Below are positions 1 through 8,270 of a stretch of DNA of 64,000 nt, in pieces. Numbering within the stretch: position 1 is the stretch's first letter; each line of letters begins with the position of its first letter. The position numbers and the translations under genes are program-made. A model generated the notes under the pieces. The model was not told the DNA's origin. It searched no databases and worked only from the letters and a program-made list of their open reading frames with translations. Location: assembly GCA_022826805.1 (NCBI GenBank), contig JAJDUH010000065.1, positions 1-64,000 on the forward strand. The letters run 5' to 3'. The DNA is from Candidatus Poribacteria bacterium. Lineage in GTDB: Bacteria; Poribacteria; WGA-4E; WGA-3G.

Positions 1-2
1 GG

Positions 3-236
3 AAGATTGAACGCTTTCACCTTGAAGCGAAACAACTAACAGGACTTGAAAAAAGCCAATGTCGTCTGGCGCGTATAGTTCGCAATCATATCTCAAGTGA
101 GTTGTTGGTTTGGACTCATCTCATTCGAAGTGCCTATCAAAAAGGTCAAACGCTTTATCAAGTCAAGCATGGATTGATTTCTGAATATCTATGTCAACAA
201 CTCAAATCTCCTGCTATAAAAACCGATTTTGCGTAA
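3..236 (+). mobile_element. C-terminal fragment of a DDE-type transposase (insertion sequence, 3' end)
   Basis: An open frame enters from the left edge and ends at a TAA at 234-236, giving 77 residues. The composition (GLEKSQCRLARIVRNHIS, then LVWTHLIRSAYQKG and a KHGLISEYL tail) resembles the C-terminal helix region of DDE transposases of cyanobacterial-type insertion sequences; I cannot assign the IS family with certainty. The stop codon overlaps the sequence TGCGTAAGTCC (230-240), which reads as a terminal inverted repeat, so the element appears to end near 240. The catalytic core lies outside the window, so activity cannot be judged. Confidence 0.7.
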
Positions 237-240
237 GTCC
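230..240 (+). repeat. Right terminal inverted repeat of the left-edge insertion sequence
   Basis: The 11-mer TGCGTAAGTCC overlaps the transposase stop codon. The identical 11-mer, and its reverse complement GGACTTACGCA, bound a 175-bp non-coding element at 62591-62765. This matches the usual layout of an IS end and a MITE that shares its ends. Confidence 0.65.
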
Positions 241-360
241 TATTTAATTTGAATTAAAATAAAAATAAACTTATTATGATTATACTAAGGTTTAGACAAT
301 TTTTATGAAGGATTCATTGCTAACAGGGGCAATGGAACACTTCAATAGGAGGAATAATTT

Positions 361-1941
361 TTGAAAAAGATTTTAACTACAAGATTGGCAATGATGATAC
401 TGACCCTGATCGCTGTGCTGTGTATCAGTAAAAAACAGGAGATTTTTATGAAAACGCTAATGTGTTTTTCCCTACTGATTCTTAGCATTGTCCCCCTGCA
501 GAACTCCGTTGCTTGCGAATTCACAGCCGAAGAACTTATCGTGCTACTCCAAGCACAACCATGGGAAGATTATACCCACACCCACGATACGACAAACATG
601 CCTAACCATTCTGGTGGCTCTGGAACACATACGCATGAAGGAACTGTAAGAGAACTTCGGATAGGTGATTGTTTTGCCAGTGAATCGAGGGTGGATGGGC
701 ATGAAGTTGTTGAACCTGATCCCGCCACCCCCGTTATAGAGGGTTACCAAGAACCGATACTTGGTGTTTGTATATCAGGTCCTTGCCTTGAGAAAAGACC
801 AATTCAAGTGCTTGGTCCCGTGGATATCCATGGCAATAAACCACCGGATCCTGAGCCCGGAGAACCCGAACTCTTTTATCCAACGATAGAGATTGATGGG
901 AAGAACTACTGGGATTCGACACGCCAACCCTACCAAGTTTCAGAGGAGGTTGAAAACGCTGAAACAACACCTGATGGCTATAAGCTTGAAGAGATTGACG
1001 GAAAGTTGTATTTAGTGCCTTATGAAGACACGTTAAAGCACACGCCTGTAGACCCATTCTTTGAAGATCCAGCAAAGCAAGATACGCTCATCATTTACAC
1101 GCTTGTTAAAGTGATAGGTGGTCAGAACTTTCTCCAAGCCACCCCTTTTCATGCTCGTCCTGTTGACGACTCAACTGATGACCCAGTAGGGACCGAGATA
1201 GAACCCCGAGCGTTTGAAGATACGCAGGATCCACCAGCAAATACCGCCGGAGACAATCAAGATCCTCAAAGTTCGCAGGGTAATCAAGACTCTCAAGATG
1301 GACAGGATAGCCTGGGTGAAACGTTCGCTTCTCTCGACGGGAAGTATTACCAAGTTACTTCCAATCCTGCTATACCGCTCCAAGTTACAGAATACATGGT
1401 TGAAGGTTGGGCGAATGGACAGAAAAAGTTGCCGCAGTGGATAGAAGTCTATAACCCTAACACTTTAGCTGTAAATTTGGTTGGCTACGAATTTTCCTAT
1501 GTATTCAAGAAACAGACGCACGCTATACAACTTAGGCATTTTTTAATCCCGCCAGAAGGTGCTGTCATTCTCGCAACGCATATCCCGCGCCAGCGATACA
1601 GATACGAGGGCATATCCGATGCACAAGTATACAACCTTGATATAGAAAATGCGCTAAGGCTGGGCTGGTCGTTGAAAGATTCAACAGGTCAGATGATCTC
1701 TGAAGTCGGAAAAGCCTTTGGGCAAAAAGATGCCCCTGTCAAACCTGCGCGCGTAGGCTTGTCTCGTGTAAGCTATAATGTTTATGCTTCTGAGGATCCG
1801 AAGACTGCGTATTTTTTTGGGTTTCGAGAAGATGTATCAACCCCAGGGTTCCATGACCCACCGATCCCTCGATCCCCCGCGTTGCTACGCCAGAAAATGA
1901 GAACCACTTGGGCATCATTTAAAAAGCACGATAAACGATGA
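361..1941 (+). CDS. Secreted lamin-tail-domain (LTD-like) protein
   Basis: The 526-residue frame starts at TTG, seven bases after an AGGAGGA ribosome site (347-353). The N-terminus has two hydrophobic signal-like stretches (residues 8-23 and 31-47); an internal ATG at 448 with its own GGAG would start directly with the second, so the true start could be 448. Cys52 follows NSVA, a weak lipobox. A His-rich patch spans residues 72-92 and a low-complexity Gln/Asp stretch lies near 280-320. Residues ~335-500 look like a lamin-tail fold (WIEVYNPN, then GYEFSY, a PPEGAVILA loop and a closing STPGFHDPP), a domain common on bacterial secreted proteins. It stands alone after the IS end. Probably surface-exposed; substrate unknown. 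Confidence 0.65.
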   Translation: MKKILTTRLAMMILTLIAVLCISKKQEIFMKTLMCFSLLILSIVPLQNSVACEFTAEELIVLLQAQPWEDYTHTHDTTNMPNHSGGSGTHTHEGTVRELRIGDCFASESRVDGHEVVEPDPATPVIEGYQEPILGVCISGPCLEKRPIQVLGPVDIHGNKPPDPEPGEPELFYPTIEIDGKNYWDSTRQPYQVSEEVENAETTPDGYKLEEIDGKLYLVPYEDTLKHTPVDPFFEDPAKQDTLIIYTLVKVIGGQNFLQATPFHARPVDDSTDDPVGTEIEPRAFEDTQDPPANTAGDNQDPQSSQGNQDSQDGQDSLGETFASLDGKYYQVTSNPAIPLQVTEYMVEGWANGQKKLPQWIEVYNPNTLAVNLVGYEFSYVFKKQTHAIQLRHFLIPPEGAVILATHIPRQRYRYEGISDAQVYNLDIENALRLGWSLKDSTGQMISEVGKAFGQKDAPVKPARVGLSRVSYNVYASEDPKTAYFFGFREDVSTPGFHDPPIPRSPALLRQKMRTTWASFKKHDKR

Positions 1942-2174
1942 CGGATTCCTGCAGTCTCTGAAACGTTTTTCTATTTCTGCTGCTGAAGCCGTAACTCTTT
2001 CAAAAAATCCTTTCTTTAACGACATCCCAATGGACGCATGCGAGTTGCTGAGGCAGTTGACAGTAATAATTTCCATAGGACATAATCGCAAACAAACAAC
2101 CGCATTTACAAATAGTAGCGTGAGATGTGGATTCTTGCGCTACTGTTTTTTAGGTGGTTCTGCAAACCCGGACA
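1942..2174. other. Intergenic gap without recognised features
   Basis: This 233-base gap lies between the converging LTD protein and the first sulfatase. I see no convincing terminator hairpin, repeat or coding frame with a ribosome site. Confidence 0.5.
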
Positions 2175-3587
2175 TCATGGATTGGGTGGCTTTCTCCATT
2201 GTCCCTCAGTGACCTGATCTAATAGAATACGGGCTTTTTGACTCGCCCGAACCTCCTTTTCGATTTCAACAGGATCCCATTCTGCCAACAGTTGTGTCTC
2301 AAACTCCTGGCAAATCGCCTGATATGCTCCATCATTCGCAAGATTCTGAAATTCATTCGGATCTTCGGCGATGTCGTAAAGTTCTGGTGGGTCGCCGAGA
2401 CTGTAGTTGAATTTGTAACGTCCTTTCCGCATCATCGCCATCGGACGTTCAACACCGTGCGCGAGGTATTCGGAGAACGCGAAATCTTTCCAATCACTCG
2501 CCGCCCCCTGCATCAGAGGTAGCAGGCTATCCCCATCAAGTTGACTTAAGGGTTCCGTACCGACAACATCAACGAGGGTTGCCGTTAGATCCACAAGCGA
2601 AACCACTTCATCAACACGCTTGCCTGCAGATAACCTATCGGGAAACACGATTTGAAGTGGGATGCGAGCAGATGCTTCATAGAAGTTTGACTTGCGCCAC
2701 ATGCCGTGTTCACCATTCATTTCACCGTGGTCACTGGTATAGATGACAATTGTATTTTCTAACTGTCCAGTCTCTTCAAGCGTCTTGAGCAACCTGCCAA
2801 TTTTCTCATCAAAGTACGTAATCAACCCATAATAACCAACTCTCCCTCGACGAACAAGTTCTTCAGGAAAATCAACGCATCCAAACATACGCCGCATCCG
2901 CTGGTAGACAGGATGTTGATTTTCGAGGTGTCCCTCTGGAATGTTGGGAAGATCGATCTCCTCAAACGGATAGAGGTCCCAAAATCGCTGTGGTACGACA
3001 AGTGGAAAATGGGGCGCGATAAACGAAACATTAAGTGCCCACGGCTGTTCCTTCCGAATTGGATCTCGGAGATACGCCAAAGCCTCTGCTTCCGCGAGGT
3101 CGTCCACCTCAATCTCCTCTGTTGTTCCCGGACGTGCTTGTGCTAACCCTTGCCATGGACGGGGTGCTGGCGGCGTGCCGTTGTCCCAGTCCGTAAGCGC
3201 ATGTTGGCGTTCTGCGTGAAGATCACGGGCGAGTTGGGCGCGAAATCCGTGGAGTTGATCCATGCCACCGAAATGTTGTTTTCCAGAGAGTACAACATCG
3301 TAGCCTACCGAGCGTAAGAGGTGTGCCCACGTAACAGCATCTGGACGCAAGGGTGCAGCGTTGTCCCACGCGCCGATTTTGTGGATATATCGCCCTGTCA
3401 TAAACGACATCCGAGACGGCATACAGAGCGGCGAATTGCAGTAAGCGTTTGTGAAGGTTACGCCATCTTCAGCGAGTTTGTCCATGTGCGGCGTTTGGAC
3501 GAAGGGGTGTCCGTAAGGACCGCTGAACATTGGTGCGTGTTCGTCCGACATGATGATGAGGAGATTGGGACGTTGTTTTGCAGGCAT
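2175..3587 (-). CDS. Formylglycine-dependent sulfatase, choline-sulfatase-like
   Basis: A 470-residue type I sulfatase, expected to hydrolyse a sulfate ester. The N-terminus reads RPNLLIIMSDEHAP, giving metal-binding Asp15, and the activation motif is CMPSR at residues 55-59, in which the Cys is converted to formylglycine. A second metal site is SDHGEMNGEHGMW. No signal peptide is visible, so it is probably cytoplasmic. An upstream in-frame extension to 3833 exists but is rich in residues unlike sulfatases; the start at 3587, just before MPAKQRPN, fits the family. The overall pattern is closest to choline or other small-molecule sulfatases; substrate not determinable. It lies alone, convergent with the LTD gene. 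Confidence 0.9.
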   Translation of the reverse strand: MPAKQRPNLLIIMSDEHAPMFSGPYGHPFVQTPHMDKLAEDGVTFTNAYCNSPLCMPSRMSFMTGRYIHKIGAWDNAAPLRPDAVTWAHLLRSVGYDVVLSGKQHFGGMDQLHGFRAQLARDLHAERQHALTDWDNGTPPAPRPWQGLAQARPGTTEEIEVDDLAEAEALAYLRDPIRKEQPWALNVSFIAPHFPLVVPQRFWDLYPFEEIDLPNIPEGHLENQHPVYQRMRRMFGCVDFPEELVRRGRVGYYGLITYFDEKIGRLLKTLEETGQLENTIVIYTSDHGEMNGEHGMWRKSNFYEASARIPLQIVFPDRLSAGKRVDEVVSLVDLTATLVDVVGTEPLSQLDGDSLLPLMQGAASDWKDFAFSEYLAHGVERPMAMMRKGRYKFNYSLGDPPELYDIAEDPNEFQNLANDGAYQAICQEFETQLLAEWDPVEIEKEVRASQKARILLDQVTEGQWRKPPNP

Positions 3588-3764
3588 GATGCTTCTAAAT
3601 TTTAGAGGTTTTAGTCGATTTCTGAGCGCAATCGCTGCATGTAGGATAACACAAAATGTGCGTGAAGTCAATCCGCTTATTTGAATAAATCCTAATATGG
3701 AAACGTTAATTAGAAAATCGCGAGAATCAGGAAACTCCATGTCCCTAGGCAATATCAAAAAAGA

Positions 3765-3793
3765 TTGACAAACACTGTAGTAGTGTGTATCAT
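3765..3793 (+). promoter_or_regulatory. Sigma-70-type promoter with a dyad in the spacer
   Basis: TTGACA (3765-3770), a 17-base spacer and TATCAT (3788-3793) lie 107 bases upstream of the PLD/HEAT gene. The spacer holds ACACT-gtagt-AGTGT, an inverted repeat that could be a repressor site. The leader is about 100 bases. Confidence 0.6.
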
Positions 3794-3900
3794 TAAGTAA
3801 TGCTAACAGTAATGAAAAACCTCCATAATCCAAAGCTACCAGAGATGCGAACTACAATAGAGTTTAGTAGCAAAATCTGACCGATTTAGAGAGGGTTAAA

Positions 3901-5898
3901 ATGCAATACATTCAACCACCATGGGAAAATCATTTTTTTTCAAAAGTCCAATCTGCGGAAAAATCTTTATATCTTTCCAGTCCTTACATAAAAAACACCG
4001 TTGCCACCCTTCTTTATGAGGTTCTGCAGTCCAAACAAAAGTTGAGCTTATCCATCCGAATTTTGACAAGGATTAGGATTCAAGATTTAATTGAAGGGGC
4101 ATCAGATTTAGAAGCCTTTGAGAAGTTACTACAATTGGAAGAATTGGAAGGAATTAATGCGGAGGTACGATGCATATCAAACCTTCACGCCAAAGTTTAC
4201 ATCTTTGACAAAAATTCAGCAATTGTGACCTCCTCTAATCTAACTCCATCAGGCTTGAAGTCAAATATTGAATATGGTATAGAAGTTACGGATCCTACAG
4301 CTGTTCAACAAATGCTTGTTGACATGGAAAACTATTGGGATGCTGCTGAAACCCTTACAACAGAAATGTTTGAACAGGTCACGAAACGTCTGGAAACAAC
4401 AGAATCTGTTGTAAAGGTTGATCAGGCTGCACAGCAAACGGAAAATCACTCGCTAACTCCAAATCCATCTACATCTATTAACAGTATTGGCAAACGTCTT
4501 GCCCCTCTGGGACAAGATGTCGAAAATCCAGAATTGGACGGTCTGCGTGACACAATTTCAACCGCAAAGCCCAAATATAGTAACCTCCCCGTTCAGAAGA
4601 AAAAAAGAAGGACTATCGAAATCGAAACTTCTGTTGAGCAACTTATCAATGATCTGAAAGGTGATAATAAACAGAAACGGAAAGAAGCAAGCTTAAGATT
4701 AGAGGCACTTTTCGGTTTGGATGACTCTTGTATAGTACCACACATTACTGAACTCGCAAACGCAAATCTGGATCTATGTTGTACATTTTTAACGAAGTTA
4801 CAAGACAGTAATTTGGCCTCCTTGCAATTACTACAAATTCTAAACACGTCTAAAGATGAAAAACGCTCACTTCCTAAGCCAGCTTTAGAGGCTCTGAATG
4901 ACATCACACCTGAGAGATTATTTTCATTTCTCTGCCAAGTTGATTGGGAATCATTAGGAACCAGAGCTAAATTCAACGCTCTTGAAGAGTTGAAGAATAC
5001 TATTGAGAAGTTAAACCTCCAAGATCATGATTCGGCAATTGGGGCCCTCATAAGCTTAACAGAAGATACTACACCAACGGTCCGTAATGCCGCGTATACC
5101 GCTTTGGGAGAGGTCAGCGGAGGCAACTTGAGAAATGTCTTTAACCATGCTCAAAGGCACAAAAAACCCTTGACAACTCAAACAAGTATCCTAAAAAGCA
5201 TCATCGCTGCCGGCATCACTCCAACCGATGAGTTGATGTTCGATCAATTGACGCATGATCCTCTTACAGAATTTCGTGCTATCTCAATTAGAGCATTACG
5301 TCAGAACGGAGAGAAATATTGGCACAGACTTTCTACTATGGCAGAATCAGACCCAAGTGTAGATGTAAGAACTCAAGCTGTGCATGCCTTAGTCAACATT
5401 GATGTAGCCGCCGCCCATAAAATACTACTCAAGTTACGGGAGAGTGAATCTGAAGAAAATCTTAGAAACACTATTTTTTCGTTGATTCAAATATATGAAG
5501 AATCTATGAGAAACTTATCCGCGGATGAAAAGCAGCTTTTACAGTCCTTAACCTCTGATTTACAATCTACAGATTATAAAATTCGACGCAAAGCCGTCAA
5601 GGGTTTGCGGAAATTAAAACATGCCTCAGCAGTTCAGCCTCTATGCAATGCTTTAAAAGACGATCATAAATTTGTTCGTGGAGAAGCGGCCGAATCACTT
5701 GGAACAATAGGTAATAATTCATCAGTATCTCCGCTTATTGAAGTGCTAGAAAACGACTCTGATCCTTACACCCGAGCTGCTGCCGCTAAAGCTCTTGGTA
5801 TCATTGGTAATAAAAGAGCTCTTGAAGCAATTGTCAAGGGACAGCAAGATAAGAATAGGGACGTACAAAACTTGTGTCGGAAGGTACTCCAGAATTAG
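3901..5898 (+). CDS. PLD-family nuclease domain fused to HEAT repeats
   Basis: A 665-residue protein with two parts. Residues ~10-150 form a phospholipase-D-like nuclease domain with one HKD motif (His96, Lys98, Asp103 in HAKVYIFD) followed by SSNLTPSGL and an NIEYGIE strand, the usual layout of single-motif PLD proteins that work as dimers. After a charged linker (~160-240), residues ~240-665 are HEAT/PBS-lyase-like helical repeats; the last ones (RGEAAESLGTIGN, RAAAAKALGIIGN) are very clear. No signal peptide. Similar N-terminal PLD modules occur in restriction and phage-defence proteins, and an FRG/TPR pair lies just downstream on the other strand, so a nucleic-acid-targeting defence role is plausible but inferred. 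The gene looks more A+T-rich than the sulfatases around it. Confidence 0.75.
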   Translation: MQYIQPPWENHFFSKVQSAEKSLYLSSPYIKNTVATLLYEVLQSKQKLSLSIRILTRIRIQDLIEGASDLEAFEKLLQLEELEGINAEVRCISNLHAKVYIFDKNSAIVTSSNLTPSGLKSNIEYGIEVTDPTAVQQMLVDMENYWDAAETLTTEMFEQVTKRLETTESVVKVDQAAQQTENHSLTPNPSTSINSIGKRLAPLGQDVENPELDGLRDTISTAKPKYSNLPVQKKKRRTIEIETSVEQLINDLKGDNKQKRKEASLRLEALFGLDDSCIVPHITELANANLDLCCTFLTKLQDSNLASLQLLQILNTSKDEKRSLPKPALEALNDITPERLFSFLCQVDWESLGTRAKFNALEELKNTIEKLNLQDHDSAIGALISLTEDTTPTVRNAAYTALGEVSGGNLRNVFNHAQRHKKPLTTQTSILKSIIAAGITPTDELMFDQLTHDPLTEFRAISIRALRQNGEKYWHRLSTMAESDPSVDVRTQAVHALVNIDVAAAHKILLKLRESESEENLRNTIFSLIQIYEESMRNLSADEKQLLQSLTSDLQSTDYKIRRKAVKGLRKLKHASAVQPLCNALKDDHKFVRGEAAESLGTIGNNSSVSPLIEVLENDSDPYTRAAAAKALGIIGNKRALEAIVKGQQDKNRDVQNLCRKVLQN

Positions 5899-5909
5899 GT
5901 ACGGGGATC

Positions 5910-5921
5910 GGTTTATAAACC
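5910..5921. terminator. Palindrome between converging genes
   Basis: GGTTTATAAACC is a perfect 12-base palindrome placed 12 bases after the PLD/HEAT stop and 11 bases before the TPR gene stop on the other strand. It is A+T-rich and has no loop or T-run, so a terminator role is only suggested by position. Confidence 0.3.
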
Positions 5922-5931
5922 CTCTTTAACC

Positions 5932-7371
5932 CTAAAATTGGTTTATTGACGTGGAAGAAAAAGCAGGCTGCTCCACTTGTTGAAGCATTGCTGCACTGTC
6001 TTCAAATGGGTCACTTTCAATTCTACTTTGCGGTTGGAATAGAATTCTCCCCGTAGATTGCGTCCGGGGCTGCTCATCCTGCAACGTTAACATTGTAGCG
6101 ATGTCTTCAGGTAACTCAATACCGATTTCCTTCTCAAAATTTTTTACGTTTTGTTGAGCATTGCGGAATGAATTGATACCCTGAGTCCTAGCTTCAACTA
6201 AGTCAGCTCTAGCTTTCTCCCATTCTTGCTTGTATAACCAAGCAAGCGCGCGATTGTAATAAGCTGGTCCATAGTCAGGGGCCAATTCTAAGGCTCGCGT
6301 ATAGTCTTCAAGGGCTCTATTAAAATCGCCCTTGGGCATGTAAGCATTACCTCGATTGTAATAAACCGCGGCAGGATGTTGGGTCAACTTTATCGCTTGT
6401 GTGTAGTCTGTGATAGCTTTGTCAAACTCGCCTCCGTTGCTGTAAGCAATGCCACGCTCATAATACGGATAGGCAAGATCAGGAGACAATTCGATTGCTC
6501 TCGTATAGTTTGCAATAGCTAATTTAAAATCGCCTTTCCTGCCATAAGCAATACCGAGGATGACATAGGCATTGGCAGCATCTGCGTCGAGTTCTATCGC
6601 TCGTTTGCAGTCAGCAATCGCCAAGTCAGAATCGCCTTTGAAGGCGTAGACTTTGCCACGAGTAAAATGAACTTCCGCATCATAAGGATTGAGCCGTATT
6701 GCCGCTGTATGGTCTACGATGGCACGATCGAACTCGCGCCTAATGAAATAAGCATTACCACGATTGTGATAGGCTTCGGCATAGTCCGAATCTAATTCTA
6801 TCGCTTTACTATAGTCTGCAATAGCCCTGATAATATCACCTTTGGCTTTGTAGGCTTTCGCGCGGAGGGTATAGACATTAGCAGCATCGGGATCTAATTC
6901 TATCGCTTTAGTAAAGTCCGCAAGGGCATGGTCAAACTCTCCTCTGTTACCGTAGATATTACCTCGAATAAGATAGGCATTAGCAGCATCCGGGGTAAGT
7001 TGTATCGCCTTGTCACAATCTTTTATAGCGAGATCAAACTTGTATTTGCTGCTGTAAGCATTGCCGCGGCAGTAATAGGCTTCGGTGTAGTCCGGTTCGT
7101 ATCGTATCGCTTGGGTGAAGTCCTCAATAGCTTTGTCAATGTCCCCTTTAGCACCATGCGCCATACCGCGATGGTAATACGCCTCAGCAGGATATCCGGT
7201 GAGTCTCATCGCTTGATTATAATCCGCAATTGCAAGGTCAAATTTGCCGATGTCGCGGTGAAAATTGCCACGACGGACATAAGCAGGGACAAACCCCGGT
7301 CTCAGGTCAATGGCTCTGTTAAGATGCTTGATGGCACGTTCATAACGCGCGAGTTGCTTTTGCGTTACCAT
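5932..7371 (-). CDS. Tetratricopeptide-repeat protein, FRG partner
   Basis: 479 residues made almost entirely of TPRs: about eleven 34-residue units with the A-Y-x-x-RG-x-x-Y pattern and D-x-AI-x-D-x-x-x-AI helices, spanning residues ~9-400. The C-terminal ~80 residues are not repeats and are Gln/Pro-rich. An AAGGAG ribosome site nine bases before the ATG supports the start. It begins 21 bases after the FRG-domain gene, so the two are probably one transcript. TPR arrays are protein-binding scaffolds; the partner is likely the FRG protein or a shared target. No signal peptide or membrane segment is seen. Confidence 0.8.
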   Translation of the reverse strand: MVTQKQLARYERAIKHLNRAIDLRPGFVPAYVRRGNFHRDIGKFDLAIADYNQAMRLTGYPAEAYYHRGMAHGAKGDIDKAIEDFTQAIRYEPDYTEAYYCRGNAYSSKYKFDLAIKDCDKAIQLTPDAANAYLIRGNIYGNRGEFDHALADFTKAIELDPDAANVYTLRAKAYKAKGDIIRAIADYSKAIELDSDYAEAYHNRGNAYFIRREFDRAIVDHTAAIRLNPYDAEVHFTRGKVYAFKGDSDLAIADCKRAIELDADAANAYVILGIAYGRKGDFKLAIANYTRAIELSPDLAYPYYERGIAYSNGGEFDKAITDYTQAIKLTQHPAAVYYNRGNAYMPKGDFNRALEDYTRALELAPDYGPAYYNRALAWLYKQEWEKARADLVEARTQGINSFRNAQQNVKNFEKEIGIELPEDIATMLTLQDEQPRTQSTGRILFQPQSRIESDPFEDSAAMLQQVEQPAFSSTSINQF

Positions 7372-7392
7372 TCGCCAAATCTCCTTATTTTT

Positions 7393-8052
7393 TTAAGAGA
7401 GATAAAACTCCACGTAGGATTCCATATAGTCTTTCTGATACCTAATAAAACCATGAATGTCATTGTAGATAGTTTCAACAGAGATATCATGAACCTCCTG
7501 CAGGTACTCGAGCATAGGTAGTTTAATCTCCGAAGAAATATTGATTATATCATTATCATCAGGCTTGATAAAGCCATCAGGAGGTCGAACAAACACACTA
7601 CTTTGAGCAACGACACGGTTTATTGGTTCGGGCGGTTCCTTGATGGATGGACTTAGCAGCTTCTTTTTTTGACAAATAATCCTGCCATTTTCACTAGCGT
7701 ATTGCTCACATGCAAAGAAAAGCGCGACGAAACAATCTGTCGTGAAATCGATGAGGTTGGTTTTCCCTCCGTAGTGTTGCATTTCGACAAGGAGTTCACA
7801 ATCGCTGCTTGTTCTTCGGAGATATTTCTTCGCATCTTCTAACATCCGTTTTTGGACGATTTCTACATCAAAGTGCTCTGCTGCAACATCAAAGTCCTCG
7901 TGCTCGAGGAAAACTCGGTAGAGATTTGAGGAGACTGTCCCAAAGTGTTTCGATTCCCCGCGGTAGATGTATTCCCCCGTGTCCGCTTTTTCCTCTATTT
8001 TGCGGAGTATTTCATCAACCGTACTTGGTTCGTTTTGGTCTTCTCTGTCCAT
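7393..8052 (-). CDS. FRG-domain protein
   Basis: 219 residues with the hallmarks of the FRG domain: YRGES at 30-34, QHYGGKTNLIDFTTD at 92-106 and ALFFACE at 110-116. The domain is named for its conserved (F/Y)RG motif; its biochemical activity is not firmly established, and it is often found in accessory regions and suspected toxins. A GGAAAG site precedes the ATG. It is the first gene of a two-gene unit with the TPR protein. A role in defence or stress response is an inference from domain and neighbours. Confidence 0.8.
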   Translation of the reverse strand: MDREDQNEPSTVDEILRKIEEKADTGEYIYRGESKHFGTVSSNLYRVFLEHEDFDVAAEHFDVEIVQKRMLEDAKKYLRRTSSDCELLVEMQHYGGKTNLIDFTTDCFVALFFACEQYASENGRIICQKKKLLSPSIKEPPEPINRVVAQSSVFVRPPDGFIKPDDNDIINISSEIKLPMLEYLQEVHDISVETIYNDIHGFIRYQKDYMESYVEFYLS

Positions 8053-8135
8053 TCACTTTCCTTTATACTCACAATGCTGTTTAAAAGGGTAACACATTTC
8101 GGAAAGGGTGTCAAACGACTTTAACAGAGTAAACA

Positions 8136-8161
8136 GTCGCGAGCTGGAGCTCGCTCCTACA
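8136..8161. repeat. Dispersed hairpin of the GTAGGAGCGA family
   Basis: GCGAGCT-gg-AGCTCGC (8139-8154) followed by TCCTAC. Related copies with different stems are at 32124-32145 and 55245-55270. Confidence 0.6.
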
Positions 8162-8170
8162 GTATTCCTC

Positions 8171-8199
8171 TTGAATTATTCGTTGTAAAGTGCTATGCT
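8171..8199 (+). promoter_or_regulatory. Probable sigma-70 promoter of the second sulfatase
   Basis: TTGAAT (8171-8176), a 17-base spacer and TATGCT (8194-8199), 71 bases upstream of the ATG at 8271. Between them lies a small hairpin, GCAAGT-cctc-ACTTGC. Confidence 0.45.
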
Positions 8200-8270
8200 G
8201 ATTCCATCAATAAATACATCACAAAGGACTTTTGTAGAGCAAGTCCTCACTTGCAAACTACGCGAAAATT

